Part shown: positions 24,156 through 36,655 of the stretch, in pieces
Layout of the letters: each line of letters begins with the position of its first letter
Numbering within the stretch: position 1 is the stretch's first letter
Origin: Monarcha castaneiventris obscurior
Taxonomy: Eukaryota > Chordata > Aves > Passeriformes > Monarchidae
Assembly: GCA_026261815.1 (NCBI GenBank)
Contig: JAMPIT010000059.1
Span: forward strand, 23,360,001-23,424,000
Direction: 5' to 3'
Length of the DNA: 64,000 bases
Position numbers and translations under genes: made by a program
The notes under the pieces: generated by a model
Database searches by the model: none
What the model saw: only the letters and a program-made list of their open reading frames with translations
Told to the model about the DNA's origin: nothing

Positions 24156-26619
24156 GCATTTTAGATTAATTTCTTCATAGCTTTCTAAAAATATATTTGC
24201 TTTTAAAAACAAATAAGTTATGAGTTTAAGATTCATCTGACCTTTGGAAAACTTGAAAAAAAGAAAGATTAAGTAGCTTATGGTGTTATAAACCAAATTA
24301 GTTACAGTTGTTATAGTTTTCATAAATATTATTTGGTTTATAAATCAACATTCTGATATACTGTCAGGATCCTAAAAACCATGCCAAAATACCATTTCCA
24401 CTAGGTTCCTATTTGAAGGAAATTTAATAGAATGTAACAAAGTAATTTTTGAGTGATAAGTTAATAAATCCTGGCACAGACTTTAGAATGCTGTTCATGG
24501 CTACTTTACCCTGACACAGTAATGCCATAGCCTCTCTTCCAGTGAAGTGAAGGTTCATGTTCCAGTAACATGTTCTATACATGAGGTAATTAGTTCAAAA
24601 TTACTGTAATGCGAGAAGAAAATACGTAAAATGTTCATGCTACAAATTGTACTTCGATATACAGGCAGAATTCCAAGTGTCTAGGATGCAGTAAAAGGGC
24701 TTGAGTTTTTAAATATCTGAAAGATGAACTTTGTTTTTACCTTTTAAGCCAGGGTGAGCATGTAGCCACTATTAACAAATAAGGGCCAGAGTAATTATTT
24801 CCAACACATGAATCAGTTTAAGGTAATATGGTACTTTGTAATTTAAAAAATCATCATGACAAGCATCACTCATAGGCTTGACCCTCACACACTCTATTGA
24901 CTTAATAACCAAGACAAAACATCCTTATCAGTAAAATGGCTGAAATATTAATTTACATTACTGTATTTTAGGATGTTATGGTTCATTTGGTCCTATAATT
25001 GTAAGTTGAAGGAGTTATACTGACTCACAGAAAAACAGTACCTATCACTACAACGAACTTCAGTTGCCTCATAATAGAAACCACTGATTTTTTCCCCCCT
25101 GTGACCAGAGAGCCACTGTTTCAAAGAAATAGCAAGTTACCCTTTTTAAAATTTTTCTGCAAACTTCAGTAATATGAGCTTGTGTGGTTTGCCAAGTCAG
25201 GCTCTTAAGCAATTTGGGTTGTTGGGAGTTTTTTTAATGGGTTTTCCCATTAAAATCCAGAGTTTTGATACATTTCAAGAACCAGGTGGAAAAGAGTAAG
25301 AAGCAGTGAAGAAAAAAAAGAAAAATAAACAATTGCCTTCACAGAAAACCATGGCTACCAAATTTTAAATTCAATAGAGATTAAACTAACCTCTTACAAT
25401 GAGTAACAAATGCCTGTTAAAGAAACATGGAAGTTAACTAACCACAGACAAGCAGAAGCAGACCATTAAAGAACTCCACAGAGCAAATAATGGAAGGGAA
25501 ATTCTCATTCACTGCTGGTGAACTATTGATATTCCTGTAATGGAGTGAAAACATTGATGGACAGAAGTTCTAAGACTCAATTCAAATTACACTTTCCTGA
25601 ATTTAAGAGCTGTTTAACATAGAATAAGTAATCTGTTGTCTGTCAGACTTGGTCATGTCATATACACAAATGAAATAAAACTATCTAATTACTTTCTACA
25701 GGGTTTCAAAACTTTCTGTAAAAGTACCCATGAGTAATTAATGTCAGAGACCATTTAACTACCTTAGAAATAAAATATTTACCCTCATGCTGACTCATGA
25801 TGCTGGAATGCCTGAGCACAAATCAGCTGCTTGCACCAAGCACTAAGTGCAAATAGCTCATTTAGATATCACACATCCTCACAGTCACCTGCTAAGGCAA
25901 GCACGAGGCATTAAGTTTTTGCAGTCTTTTGGAGCTGATGACTTTTTATTTTTATATTTTACAGTGTTGGAATTGAGACATTACATGAAGTTAAGCTACC
26001 CCTGAAGAAAAAGGAATATATAGAGAGAAAAAGGAGAAGATGCAAATGTTAGAATGTTGATACAGTTGTGTATTGACATTTTAAGAAATCAATCTTTCTG
26101 TTCTGTAGCAGTTCCCTGAAATATGACACAAAAGTAAATAGTTCTAAGAACTAGCTCTAATGTTATGTTAAAAAGGTGAACAGCACCCTTTTTAAAATCA
26201 CAGATGAGCATGATTTCCTGACCTGCTGAATTCAGATCTAGTAGGTTTTTAAGTCAGTAAAAGGATGTTAACACGGAATTGAAATGCCCAAATGTCTTTT
26301 TAAAAGGATTTTGTCAAGACTATATGCAATACCTGTTCTGCAGTTCATGTGGATTTAGCCAAGCTTTGTTTAAAAACAGATTGGGAGCTTCCTAAGCCTT
26401 TAGGAGTTCCCAAACAAAACCAAAATAAAGCAAAACAGGGCTAACAGATTGTGATAATCTCAAAGTTGCCTCAGTTATACTTCCATTCCTACAAAAGTTC
26501 TTTAGCTGAAAGTGTGTTTAAGAGGGAAAAAAGACATAAACAACCCAAGGAAAAGGGTGTGAAAAGCCGATTTAAAGTATCCTGCTCATCTGCCATTTTG
26601 TAGACCATGTTATATTATC
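24156..26619. other. Unique AT-rich DNA, no gene seen
   Basis: No coding frame over about 65 codons and no known repeat was recognised. Reads as intergenic or intronic. Confidence 0.55.
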
Positions 26620-26940
26620 ATCCCCTGGGGAACTCCACTCCTGATCAGCTGCCAGTTTGACTTTGAGCCATTAACCACCACCTCCTGAGCTTGACAATTT
26701 AGCCAGATACCCACCCATCTATGGGCCATCTGTCCAGATTTTACCAGTTTATCTGTGAGAAGGGTGTCATGGCAAACTGTGTCAAAAGCCTTGCTAAAAT
26801 CAAGGCAGATGACATCCTCGGTTCTGAGCAAATAATTTCATCATAGACAGCAACCAGATTGGTCAAATGGGATTTACCCTCGACAAATTGGTGCTGGCTT
26901 TTTCCGCTGACTTTCTTGTCCTTCACACCCTTCCACAAGT
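26620..26940 (-). mobile_element. CR1 LINE fragment with reverse-transcriptase motifs
   Basis: The minus strand encodes, over two frames, an internal part of the CR1 reverse transcriptase. It runs from SGKSQHQFVEGKSHLTNL through LDFSKAFDTVCHD, the catalytic motif A with its first aspartate, to SGVPQG, motif B. A frameshift lies near 26,830, where a few bases are missing between the two pieces. Upstream and downstream parts of ORF2, including the YxDD box and the 3' tail, are absent. It is therefore an isolated internal fragment, oddly lacking the 3' end that LINE insertions normally keep, and implies later deletion or rearrangement. Confidence 0.9.
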
Positions 26941-28332
26941 ACCTGTTCTTGTTCTTTGTTTTATAGTTCAGGGTGTAAATTGCTTTCCCAGATGTTGAGC
27001 TCTCAGGGCTTTGTATTAGTATGGTATTTTTTGGTACTTATGAAAGTGATTAATAAGAGTATTGCTGAATTGTCTAACATCATAAAATAAATTTACAGTT
27101 AAAAATTAATAGACTATATTAATGATGTTAACTGCAGTAAAATATAGTAACTACTTTTTTAGAAATTTATTTAGAAAATTAATATATTATATCCCTGTGG
27201 CTGAATTTGAAGATAAGTTTGGGCCATTTTTCTTTTTAAAACTATGAAAAATAGAAAAACTTTATTATGAAGAGAATCCATTTACTGTAACATACTTCCA
27301 GGTACTTACAGCAATTCAAGTTTCAAAGAAATATTGAGAGACCTGTTTGCAAGAATTATGCATTTCTAGTTCTTAATCAGTATTCAAAATTTTCCTTTAT
27401 CCTTTCTTGACTTCTTGAGATGTGGCTTTAAATAGCATGAGCATAGGATGTATTTTGACGATCCCTTAAAGTCTTTGTACTTGCTTGGGAGCAGGGCAAG
27501 CTGAATGTCACTGCTCTGTCAAATGTAGGTGAGTGATGTTGCATTACGGTCAGTGGCTGTTTTGAGCCAGTGGGAGCAATAGATTGGTGAGATACATATA
27601 TATATTTCCAAGGCATAGAAATGGGAAAATAAAATAAAGAAAGAAATTGCTATTAAAATTATGGAAGCATCATTCCCCTCCACTGCAAGTTGAAATGCTA
27701 ACATTAACAATTTATTTCAACTCTGTGTGCCCTAGGACCCTTTACTGTCCCTTTTTATAGCTTTAGAAACTATTACAAACCTTTACAGACCCAGGTTTTG
27801 AAATTTGTGCATGTGAGTTTCGAATCTTAAATGTGTGGCTTGACAGGAGAGAGTTTAAAAGGTTCTACATTTGGGGTTTTTAATTGCTGGTTTTTTGCCA
27901 GTAAAACACTGATTTGGGGCACTTTCTATGTGTATAATTTTACATAAGTAAGACATGGGAAGTGGGAAGGAAATCACGAACTCTTGAAATTGTCAGTCTC
28001 TATCTGATAAAGTGCAATTAACTGTAATCGATCTCATCAGGGTGTAGTCAGTGTTATGGCAACGGCAGCAGAACATACAAGTTTGTACACCCTGCCTAGG
28101 TGCTTGTCTTGCTGGTGACCACCCTTTTTTCTATGTGGTAATAACTTACACAATGTACTGAATATTTTGCAACTTGTTCATGCTTAAAAATCCAGTAGCT
28201 TCTGTACTGCTTCCAAATAATAAATTAAAAAAGCTGATTATCTTGAGCGTGTAAATTTCTAGCATTCTGCTGAGATAGTACTACACTGGAGCTCAAACTT
28301 CTTTGTCTTAAGTTCCCCAAATTTCATAAACA
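26941..28332. other. Unique AT-rich DNA, no gene seen
   Basis: Nothing recognised. Short open frames overlap on the minus strand around 27.4-27.7 kb without family resemblance. Confidence 0.55.
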
Positions 28333-28792
28333 CAGAATCATAGAACCATGTAAGTTGGAAAAGGTGTTTAAGATCACCAAGTCCAGCTGTTAACCCAGCA
28401 CTGCCAAGTTGGTCACTGAACCATGTCTCCAAGAGGCACATCCTACACATCTTTTAAATATTTCCAGGGATGGTGACTCCACCACTTCCCTGGGCAGCCT
28501 GTTCCAATGCTTGACAGCTCCTTCTGTGAAGAAATTTTTCCTAATATCCAAACTAAACCTTCCCTGGCACAAGTTGAGGTAATTTCTTCTTTTTTTATCA
28601 CTTGTTACTAGGGAGAAGAGGCCCACCCCTCCCTCCCCCCCGGCTACAGCCTCCTTTGATACAGCTGTAGAGAGTGACAAGGTCACTCCTGAGCCTTCTG
28701 TTCTCCAGGCTAAACAGCCCCAGCTCCCTCAGCTGCTCCTCATAAGACTTGTGCTCCAGACCCTTTATCAGGTTCATTGCTCTTCTAATGAT
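28333..28792 (-). mobile_element. CR1 LINE, 3' part, about 460 bp
   Basis: The + strand shows the CR1 3' landmarks in reverse orientation: 'cacagaatcatagaacc', 'agtccagctgttaaccc', 'gggcagcctgttccaatg', 'tgaagaaatttttcctaat', 'aaacagccccagctccctc' and 'agacttgtgctccagacc'. Minus-strand translation gives [20 protein letters not shown] followed by [16 protein letters not shown], the conserved end of ORF2. It is 5'-truncated. A G-rich stretch on its sense strand (28,622-28,641) is a potential quadruplex. Well preserved compared with the copies at 3.5 or 55 kb. Confidence 0.95.
28622..28641 (-). other. Potential G-quadruplex in CR1
   Basis: On the minus strand four G runs of 7, 3, 4 and 3 are separated by single bases. 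Very short loops favour a stable parallel quadruplex if the strand is unpaired or transcribed. Confidence 0.65.
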
Positions 28793-31156
28793 TACCACTA
28801 TATTTTAGCTTTCAATATTTGATTAAAATTCTGAAAGAATTTCTCTCAGTATCATTCCATTAATTTAAAATTCTCTAATACTGCCATGTAAAAAGGTAGT
28901 TTTTTATTAGTAGGCCAAATTAATTGAAGCAAAATGGAATTAATATCTTTATTTTTGAAAAATGAAATTGACATTAGGTGATGAAATAATTAGTACACTA
29001 TTAAATTCAGTGAATTTGCCCCTATTAGAATTTTCTAAACTGACCTAAAACTAACAAAAAATACTACAATAATGTTATTTTTTGAAGAGCCAGATGTAAA
29101 AGAGTCAAAGTTGATCAGGAAATACTTGAATTTAGAGATACCTGATTTTAGAGACAAGAAGTTCCTAATGATTGATAAAAAAACTCTAAATACATTTTTG
29201 TTCAAGACTTTGATGGTCCTTTTCAAAGACTATTTTGAATATTTGCATCCTGGTGATCAGCTGTGGTTTAATGTAAAGCTCTACTTTATTGTGAATGATG
29301 GAAACAGCAGGCATGATTCTGTCAGGAGATGACAAGGCTTTTCACTGTGATGTTTTCTGTTTAAACATTAGTTCTTGTAGGTATTCTTGTCTGTGTGGCA
29401 AGTCTCGTGTTGATTCCCATTAATCCACAGCTTGTAAAAGCATAACAAAGTTTAAAGGTGTTTTCAAAATCTTTTAATGTATAAGTTACTCTGTCTAATA
29501 TCTTCTTGAGTATTGTCTGTGTGAAAAATCTATGAACACTTCAGCACACCCTTTAGCTTCATGTTTAAGACTGTGTATTTGCAGGATATATGATTTTGTA
29601 GCACATTTTTGGGAATAAGCACATACCTGCCTGACTAAATAAAAACCAACACAGGAAAATGAGTTTATTTTCAGTGAGTGACTGTTATCTCAGATGTGGC
29701 ATGAAACAACTGTGTTCTGGAAAATAAAGCAATCTACAAGGAAGAGCTAAGGGACAAAAAGATTATCTGTTAGACTGACCCAAGGGCTACAAGCAAGGAA
29801 ACTGCCAGCTAAACAGAAGTCCATGAATATACATCAGAGCAGTGCTGAGCTGAACCATGTCCCCACTCCTTCTGCCCACATACTCAAACAAGACAAGCAA
29901 GCAGGAGGGCAGGAACCAGCAGAGCAATTTTTCCTTTGCTATGCCTCTGAATGCTGTATCAGACAGAATACCCTCTTTACTGTTAAAGTGATCTAAAAGA
30001 ATTTGAGACATTAGGCTGTCTTCCTTGGATGGAACATTAAAAAACTGAAAAGGAACACCTGCTGTGAGCGACTACAGAGTCTTAGTTTTAAGTTTGTCTT
30101 TACATTAATGACATTTTTGCTCCACCTACTGGTAGGAAGGTTTGGAGCCTTCTGAATTGCCATCAGGCACTTGCACCTCCTTCTGCAGTTAGTCCTCTTG
30201 TTGAGATTAGATTAAATTTCAGTGTGCAGAAAAAAGAGAAAAAAAATTTTGATATCTCTTTATAAAATTTGGGAGTGGGAGAGAAATTTTAATTTTAAGG
30301 AAAAATAAACATCATGGCTCAAAATGTAGAAACAGTTAAGTGTTACCTGCGGTGAAGATGGCTGGTGCTCATAATTTTGGACCCTAAAACAAAGAACAAA
30401 ACAAACCCCCCAAAATAAACCAATTCCCCTTCCAAAACATTCTAAAACTTTATACCTTAATATTGTAGGTGATTATTGGTTGTCTAAAATCTGCCAGAGT
30501 ATGACAAAGCACAAAACTGTCCTTCTGTCGTCTTCCTTTCTTGCCTTATTTCTTGCTTTATTTCAGTCATTCTGAAATGCTGGTTTGATAGCAGTGAGCA
30601 TGTCTCAGTTCTGATTGCTCATTTTGCCACATTTCTTGATTACTGTGTGATGTCAATGAAAATAGGACTTCTGAGTTTATTTGCACAGCTGTTGTGATTA
30701 CTTATGTTTGGTCTTAAGCCAGGAGGTTCACAAAGGTTTACTCTGTTTCTGAAGTTGTCAGTTTACTGCCTCTGTCTTTTTAGAATGATATCCAAACACA
30801 TTTGTTGGATGTATTGTTTCATTCTTTTTCAGTGGACTGAAGTCAATGAATAAGCTTCTTTGAGAATTACTGATTCAACAGCTGTAGATTTCTCTCCTAA
30901 TTGCAAACTGAGGTCCTCATGAGGACACTGCACAGTAACATAATGGCAATTCTTTAACAAGGCTTATGTGGTGAAGTTGATAACACTGTACAAATCAGAC
31001 CGTAGTTTTTCAAAAGGGAAAATACCCCTCAAGCCTACTAGTAGCTGAGGTTTCATTGACATTCTGTAGATACTTCTAGTTGCAGTAGGTACAATGCCTG
31101 CTCTGTTTGGACCAGTGTATCTGAGTTCATATCAAACCAGGCCCTGTTAATCACAC
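28793..31156. other. Unique AT-rich DNA, no gene seen
   Basis: No gene or repeat recognised. The 86-codon + frame at 29,072-29,332 overlaps a minus-strand frame and shows no known domain. Confidence 0.5.
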
Positions 31157-31352
31157 ACAAAATCACAGAACAGGTAAGGTTGGTAGGGATGCTTGGAGAT
31201 TACCTAGACCAATACCCTTACTGAAGTAGGATTAGCTAGACCAAGTTGCTCAAGGATGTGTCCAGTTGGGTCTTGAATATCACCAAAGATGGTATCACAG
31301 CCTCTCTGAGGAACCTTTTGCAATGTTTCATCCCTCTCACCACAAAGAAGCT
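31157..31352 (-). mobile_element. CR1 LINE, short 3' fragment
   Basis: 'aatcacagaacaggtaagg' followed by 'gttgctcaaggatgtgtcc', 'ttgggtcttgaatatcacc' and 'acaaagaagctttttagac' follow the CR1 3' end on the minus strand. It is divergent and about 200 bp, truncated at the end of ORF2. The neighbouring + frames of 64 and 95 codons are not supported as genes. Confidence 0.75.
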
Positions 31353-31984
31353 TTTTAGACAAACAAATTTGAGCCCACAAGTTATGTTAGTACTTAGTCA
31401 TATGGATATCATAGCGAGATATAAAGTGAAGTACTTGTGACCTCTGCAGGACTGGGTCATTGTGACTAAAACCATGAGAAGGATTGGGCTGCCTAGCATA
31501 GGAGTGGAGATGAAAGTCTTATCCATGAGTCTGCAAATGGAATCAGAAAATTATGCTCTTGTCCCACTCTTATTCAGTGAAGAAACTCTCCCTAGACTCA
31601 CACCCTTGACTGTAGCTTCCTGTCTCTTTGACTCTCTAGGCTCCCTCAGCTGTGTTTCCGAGTCTGTCCATGGTTCCACAAGTGTAACAGCAGAGTTTCT
31701 GAACTATTCAGAGGCTAAGCAAAGAATCAGCCAGACTATTATCCTCTAGACATAATGCAGAAGAAACGGGTAAGTTCTTTAGAGCAATTTTAACAGGAAT
31801 AGATACCTGCTCTTACAGCCATCAATGCTCTGTAAATTATTTCCTGCATCCTAAAAATGTGTAAATTCCAGAAAATATGTGAAATTCTGATGCTGCTGAA
31901 AAAAATCCTGTCAGCTATTTTTAGTTATTAAACTTTTAGGTATTAAATTCCTATTGACTACATCTAGGGATTGGACGAGAATGT
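31353..31984. other. Spacer between CR1 copies, no gene seen
   Basis: Contains a 95-codon + frame (31,462-31,749) of mixed composition with no recognisable domain. It begins directly after CR1-derived sequence and is probably chance. Confidence 0.45.
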
Positions 31985-32668
31985 ATCGAGACTAGCCCTG
32001 GGGAGAAAACTTGGAAGTGTTTGTGGATGAAAAGCTCCACATGATTCAGTAATGTGTGCTCACAGCCCCATAAAGCCAACTGGGCTACATCCTAAGCAGT
32101 GTGGCCAGCAGGGTGAGGTATTCTGCCCCTCTGCTCTGCTCTGGTGAGACCCCACCTGCAGTGCTGCATCCAGCTCTGGGAGCCCCAGCACAAGAAGGAC
32201 AAGGACTTGGAGTAAGTCCAGAGGAGGACCACGAAGTTGATCAGAGGTGCTGGAGATCTTCTCCTATGAAGACAGGCTGAGAGAATTGGGGCTGTTCAGT
32301 CTGGAGAAGGCTCCAGGAAGACATTAGAGCACCTTCCAGTAGGCAAATGGGGATTACAAGAACGGTGGAGAGGGCGGAGAGCAAGGAGGAATGGCCTTGA
32401 GCTGAAGCAGGGTAGGTTTAGATTAGATGTAAGGAAGAATGTTTTGACTGTAAGGGTGATGAAGAATTGGAAAAGGCTGCCCAGAGGGGTTGTGGACTTC
32501 CCATTGCTGGAGGTGTTCAAGGCCAGAACGGATGGAGCCCTGAGCAACCTGGTCTAGTGGAAGGTGTTCCTGCCCACGGCAGGGGGTTTGGAACTGGATG
32601 ATCTTTAAGGTCCCTTCCAATCCACACCATTCTATGACTCTATGATTCTATGAGTCTATGATTCTATA
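31985..32668 (+). mobile_element. CR1 LINE, 3' end with intact tail, about 680 bp
   Basis: The best preserved CR1 in the window. It shows 'agtgtggccagcagggtgag', 'ctctggtgagaccccacc', 'agaattggggctgttcag', 'gattagatgtaaggaagaat', 'aaaggctgcccagaggggtt', 'tgctggaggtgttcaaggcc' and 'tggatgatctttaaggtccc'. It ends in the family's short tandem tail of ATTCTATG-type octamers at 32,629-32,668. The ORF2 reading frame is broken. The intact tail and high similarity along its length mark it as one of the younger insertions here. Confidence 0.96.
32629..32668 (+). repeat. CR1 tail octamers
   Basis: Five imperfect copies of ATTCTATG (variants CTC, GAG), the 3' terminal repeat typical of CR1 and absent from most other LINE families. 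Confidence 0.95.
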
Positions 32669-32964
32669 AATTGACTACAATCTGATTAGTACTGTCTAGT
32701 TTTGACTTCCTTTTTACAGTGTCCCTTAAGATATTAACTGTATATATATCTAAAAAGAGATGCTGTGCTTCTTTCAGTAAAGATGGGCTCACATGAATTA
32801 TTATATGCCAAATCTAAGGCAGATGGTGAATTTTTGGGGGTATTCATGAGAGAAAATGCCTCTTTTTATGTGTAAAATGACCATTTCAACAAATAGCTAT
32901 GTTATATCTGAATTTACTTGGACTGCAGTATTAGACTCCTTGTGTGGCTATGATAGAGCAGGAA

Positions 32965-33019
32965 ATACACATGTACAGATATGTACACACATTTACACAC
33001 ATGTACACATATACACATG
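32965..33019. repeat. Imperfect TACACA-rich repeat
   Basis: Repeated units of the form (A/T)TGTACACA and TTACACA, alternating purine and pyrimidine, about 55 bases long. Confidence 0.8.
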
Positions 33020-34196
33020 GGAGAAAAAAGCACATTGCATTTTAAAGTTGCAATCTACTAGTCCTCTTTGTATAATAGAAAGTAATTATTGAGTTGCAGA
33101 AGTAAAATATGGTGAATAGCAAAACAAGAAGTGGTGTTTTCTCTCTCAAAAAGGGGAGATAGACCTGCTGATGCTTAAGTAGTGACACTGATCAGGTGAA
33201 AATTAGTGATCTAATACTGCAGAAATTTTTCTCTCTGTCTTCCTTTGCTCTGCTTCTTGTAGGGGTTACGATGATTTTTGTATCTTCTCAGTGGTAGGGT
33301 CTAATTCCTCTAAGGTGATGGGGATTTCAAAGACTAAGGACTAGTTACTTCTGGTTCTGTTGTACACTTTCTGTTCTGGTGTTTGGCTTAATGCCAGCAT
33401 TTCTGCTAGACATACCCAGCACAAGAAAGAAAAAAAAAAAGATTTCAACATGCAGTGAAACGATTTTCTGTGGATGGGTGTCATTTTCCCTCTGTTACTA
33501 CTTATATATTTTGTATTTTCACGCCATAAGGATTGTTATACATGCCAGATACACGGGGTTTATTCTTTTCCTGTTGTCTAAAAACCGATCATCCCAGCTC
33601 TCAAGATCACATTAAACCAAAAATAATACTGACCTTTTTCTTTTTGCTGATGTTTATAGCCTTGGGGATCTCTGTTATCACCTGTATTCTCAAACCCTTA
33701 ATATCTTCTTGTGTTCGTTTCTTGGTGGCCACTGTTACCTAACATGTGTGACTATTCTCTGTGATTGTTCTGTCAACCACTAGCTACAGAAGGAAGGGCT
33801 TGTAAGAAATAGGCTGATGCCTTATTTTTTTCTGAAAAGGCATCTGTTATGATGTAAGGCTTTTATACATACGCATTGAAATACACTCATAAAAGTATCA
33901 GCCTTTTCAGAACACCAGAAACTTGCCATTGCAATTAAGACAATTGAGATCTGACAAGAACATCAGTAGTGTTAGCAGAGCTCAGGAGATTTGAAAAAAC
34001 TGATTAGAATTACAATAATAGATTTCTACTCTTTTGACTATTATGATATCACCAGAATGAATTTGAACGTGTATCTCAATGCTATTATATCTGTTCTGTT
34101 ACGTGAAGAAGTTTTCTTAGCAGAGCAATCCAACATGCTATGGAAAAATACCTCAGTGAAATCTTGGGTAGTCTTAAGGCTATACCTTTTCTTCTC

Positions 34197-34218
34197 TTTT
34201 TTTTTTTTTTTTTTTTTC
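34197..34218. repeat. T22 homopolymer
   Basis: Uninterrupted T run followed by CAG. The combination resembles a splice acceptor, but the downstream frame closes after a few codons. Confidence 0.9.
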
Positions 34219-35113
34219 AGAAAAATGGATGATTTGGATACCTAAAAATAGTATGTATTTGAAAATGAAGCATAAGCATATAAAAATAATTAAAGGCTTA
34301 TTTAATTTTGACTAACTGGGGATGTTTGTGGTCATGTGAAATATTTCAGGAATATAGATTTTTTTCTGACAAGAATTTTAAGAAGATAACATCTAAAGCA
34401 CAAAGTGTGAATATCTTGGGCTGGCATTAGATAGAAGAGCAGTACTGAAGTAGTAATGTACATAGTTAACGTTTTGGTTTTCTGAAGATTGATCAGGGTA
34501 AGAAGATATTTTTAAAATCTAAGAACAGCAGTAGTTAAAGAAACTGGAAAAATAGGGCTCTGGAATGTATAAGAAGAGTGAAAAGAGCAAAGCAGTGATC
34601 CAGACAGAACCCTAAAGAAGAATTTAAAACTCCTAATGCAGGAGTAGAACAGAATTTATATATGAAAATGCAGAATTTTTAACCTCTTTTATTATGGCTA
34701 GAGATATGCATCGAGCAAGCAATAGATTTAGAGAGTATGTGTATGGATCCAGAAATGGAATGAAGGACACCAGTGCTCCTACAAGGTGATTGATGCTCAG
34801 ATTCATAGTCTCAATATGAAGTTCTTTAACCCTATTTTCCATGTTTCAGTGGAGTGCAATCCATCACAAGTGTTTTAAAACCTGTACCTACTGACATGAA
34901 TTTTTACATGAATTATGTCAAAAATTTACAATCCAATAAGAATTGCATGTTTTGTGGTTAAGAATATTTTAATTGCCTAGAATTCCTTCTATCAATTCCC
35001 AAGGTCTGTAATAGTTTGGAAAAATTATTGAAAAAATCCCTGTTCATAACTGCTGCTCCTTATTCTTAAAGCATAAGTCTACTATTCACTCTGTGTTTTA
35101 TTCCTTCCTAAGG

Positions 35114-35134
35114 AAAAAAAAAAAAAAAAAAAAA
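35114..35134. repeat. A21 homopolymer
   Basis: Uninterrupted A run followed by GAAAAG. It could be the remnant tail of a retroposed sequence, but no recognisable body lies upstream. Confidence 0.9.
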
Positions 35135-36329
35135 GAAAAGCCTTATTTTTGTGTTTTTCTTCATTTTAGCAGAAACTAGAAATACAGTTTTGGCATAGTT
35201 TCTTATATTCTCTTTCAAGTTTTAATCAATTAATATTCTATTTTCCCATTTTCTTGTTGAACTGAGATATTTTTCTAGAGGTTTACCAAAGTAGGCAATC
35301 TTTATGTAATAACTTGCTTTAGAGTAGTCTTAACTGCCTTACACTCATGCAAAATTCTACTGAAGTTAAAGGAACTGTTCCGGCAGAAAGAAGTAAAGCA
35401 TCTAATTCACACTGTGTACTCTTGGCCGAGAATTTTATCTCTTCAAGCAACTCTCAGGGAGGAGGAAGGCAGGTTCAAACCTTATGAAGTGGCATGTGTT
35501 AATCTTCTCCAGTTAAAAACTGTATTACATTTTGATTGGCATGTACCTTAGAGCTTACAACTTCTTTTTTCTGCAGATGCTCTATTAAAAACCAATTAAC
35601 TTTCAGTGTAATCAGGTATTTAACTTATCAGTTATGCAGTGAAAAATGTTGGGGGTGATAGCAATGACAAACAGGCTTACTAACTAATCAGCTGTCTAAT
35701 TAATTTGAAAGTCTTTCATGTTTGATAAAAAATTATGCATAAAATGAACTGTTTTAAATCCTGGGGATAAATATAACTGTAGAAAAGCCTTTGGGAAGGT
35801 TTGTCTTGAGATATATTCAGAAGGCAGCTGAAAGATGCAAAGGTGTTGTGGTACAGAACATTTTGGTTTCTTCTTTCTTATGTTATCTTCCTCAGATGTT
35901 AATAGAAAAATCTAGAAAGAGAAAATGATTTAACTAAGGTTAATTAATAAAGGACTTTTTCAATGATGTCAAAACTGATGTTTCAGGACAGATCTGCATC
36001 TGTAATCAGGGAATATTTAATTTCCTGAAAATTTCAGGGCAGATTATTAGTTCTCTCCTGTTACTTATAAACATGATGAACTTTTCATCCCAAACAGGCA
36101 ATTATTGACAGGGTTTAGGTATTGGGCACTGCAGAATTCCATGTGTGGGAAGAGATCAGGAACTACCCTGGGACAGCCAGGTCCGCCTGACTTGGCAACA
36201 GATAGGAACAATCCAGAGTACACCAGAATTTCAGTATGAGGAGCACATGGCAACACTGCTCAAACATCATTAAGAAATAACAGTGGCTGTGGGAAGTAGG
36301 AGAAATGAAAAGAAAGTTGAGGCAGGAGG

Positions 36330-36655
36330 ATGAGGAGGAGGCACAGGACAAAAATGGAGATACAAAAGGAGACGTGAAGAGCACATTTTCCAGTAACCAG
36401 AGAAGAAAATGCAGGAGACATAGGGAAGAGGACATTGCTGGGAATGCTGTTAGAAAAAAGCTCTTGAAAGGGGGTGATCCATGCTGGAGAAGGTCTGAGG
36501 ACTGCAAGAGCCCTGAAGGACTGCACAGCATGGAGAACCCTCAGGTACTGAAGGCTACGGTGGAGTCAGCTGCTGAAAACTGTGGGAATGGTGACTAGAA
36601 AAGGGCAAGGAGAAGAGCTGAACTGAAGCTGAGCCTATGAGGCCAGGAGCAAAGC
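36330..36655 (+). mobile_element. Probable degraded ERVL-type LTR
   Basis: Purine-rich, GC-elevated sequence. It has a series of related phrases such as 'gatccatgctggagaagg', 'ctgaaggactgcacagcatg' and 'gagaaccctcaggtactgaa'. These resemble the repetitive 'catgctggagca.../gaaggactgcagcccatgg' segments I associate with avian ERVL LTRs. I see no clear terminal TG...CA with target duplication, so the limits are rough. It also spans a 97-codon + frame (36,305-36,598), rich in Lys, Arg and Glu, opposite a 122-codon minus frame. I prefer the repeat reading over a gene for both. Confidence 0.35.

Larger units (their letters stand above)
32669..36329. other. Unique AT-rich DNA with simple repeats
   Basis: No gene was recognised. 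Holds the CA/TA-rich tract 32,965-33,019, an A run near 33,427-33,440, T22 at 34,197-34,218 and A21 at 35,114-35,134. Confidence 0.5.

Noticed and set aside
23605..24159. 184-codon minus-strand open frame as a protein gene
   Set aside because: Its first part is LINE-derived, it overlaps another frame, and no domain or signal sequence is visible.
27475..27526. Possible exon ending at a GTGAGT donor (27,527)
   Set aside because: The acceptor side lacks a pyrimidine tract and nothing links it to the other exon candidates.
34197..34260. T22 followed by CAG as a splice acceptor
   Set aside because: All frames close quickly and no donor follows; a homopolymer ending by chance in CAG is simpler.
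36305..36598. 97-codon Lys/Arg/Glu-rich + strand frame resembling a nuclear protein
   Set aside because: The composition comes from purine-rich DNA within a probable LTR; an even longer frame (122 codons) lies on the opposite strand.
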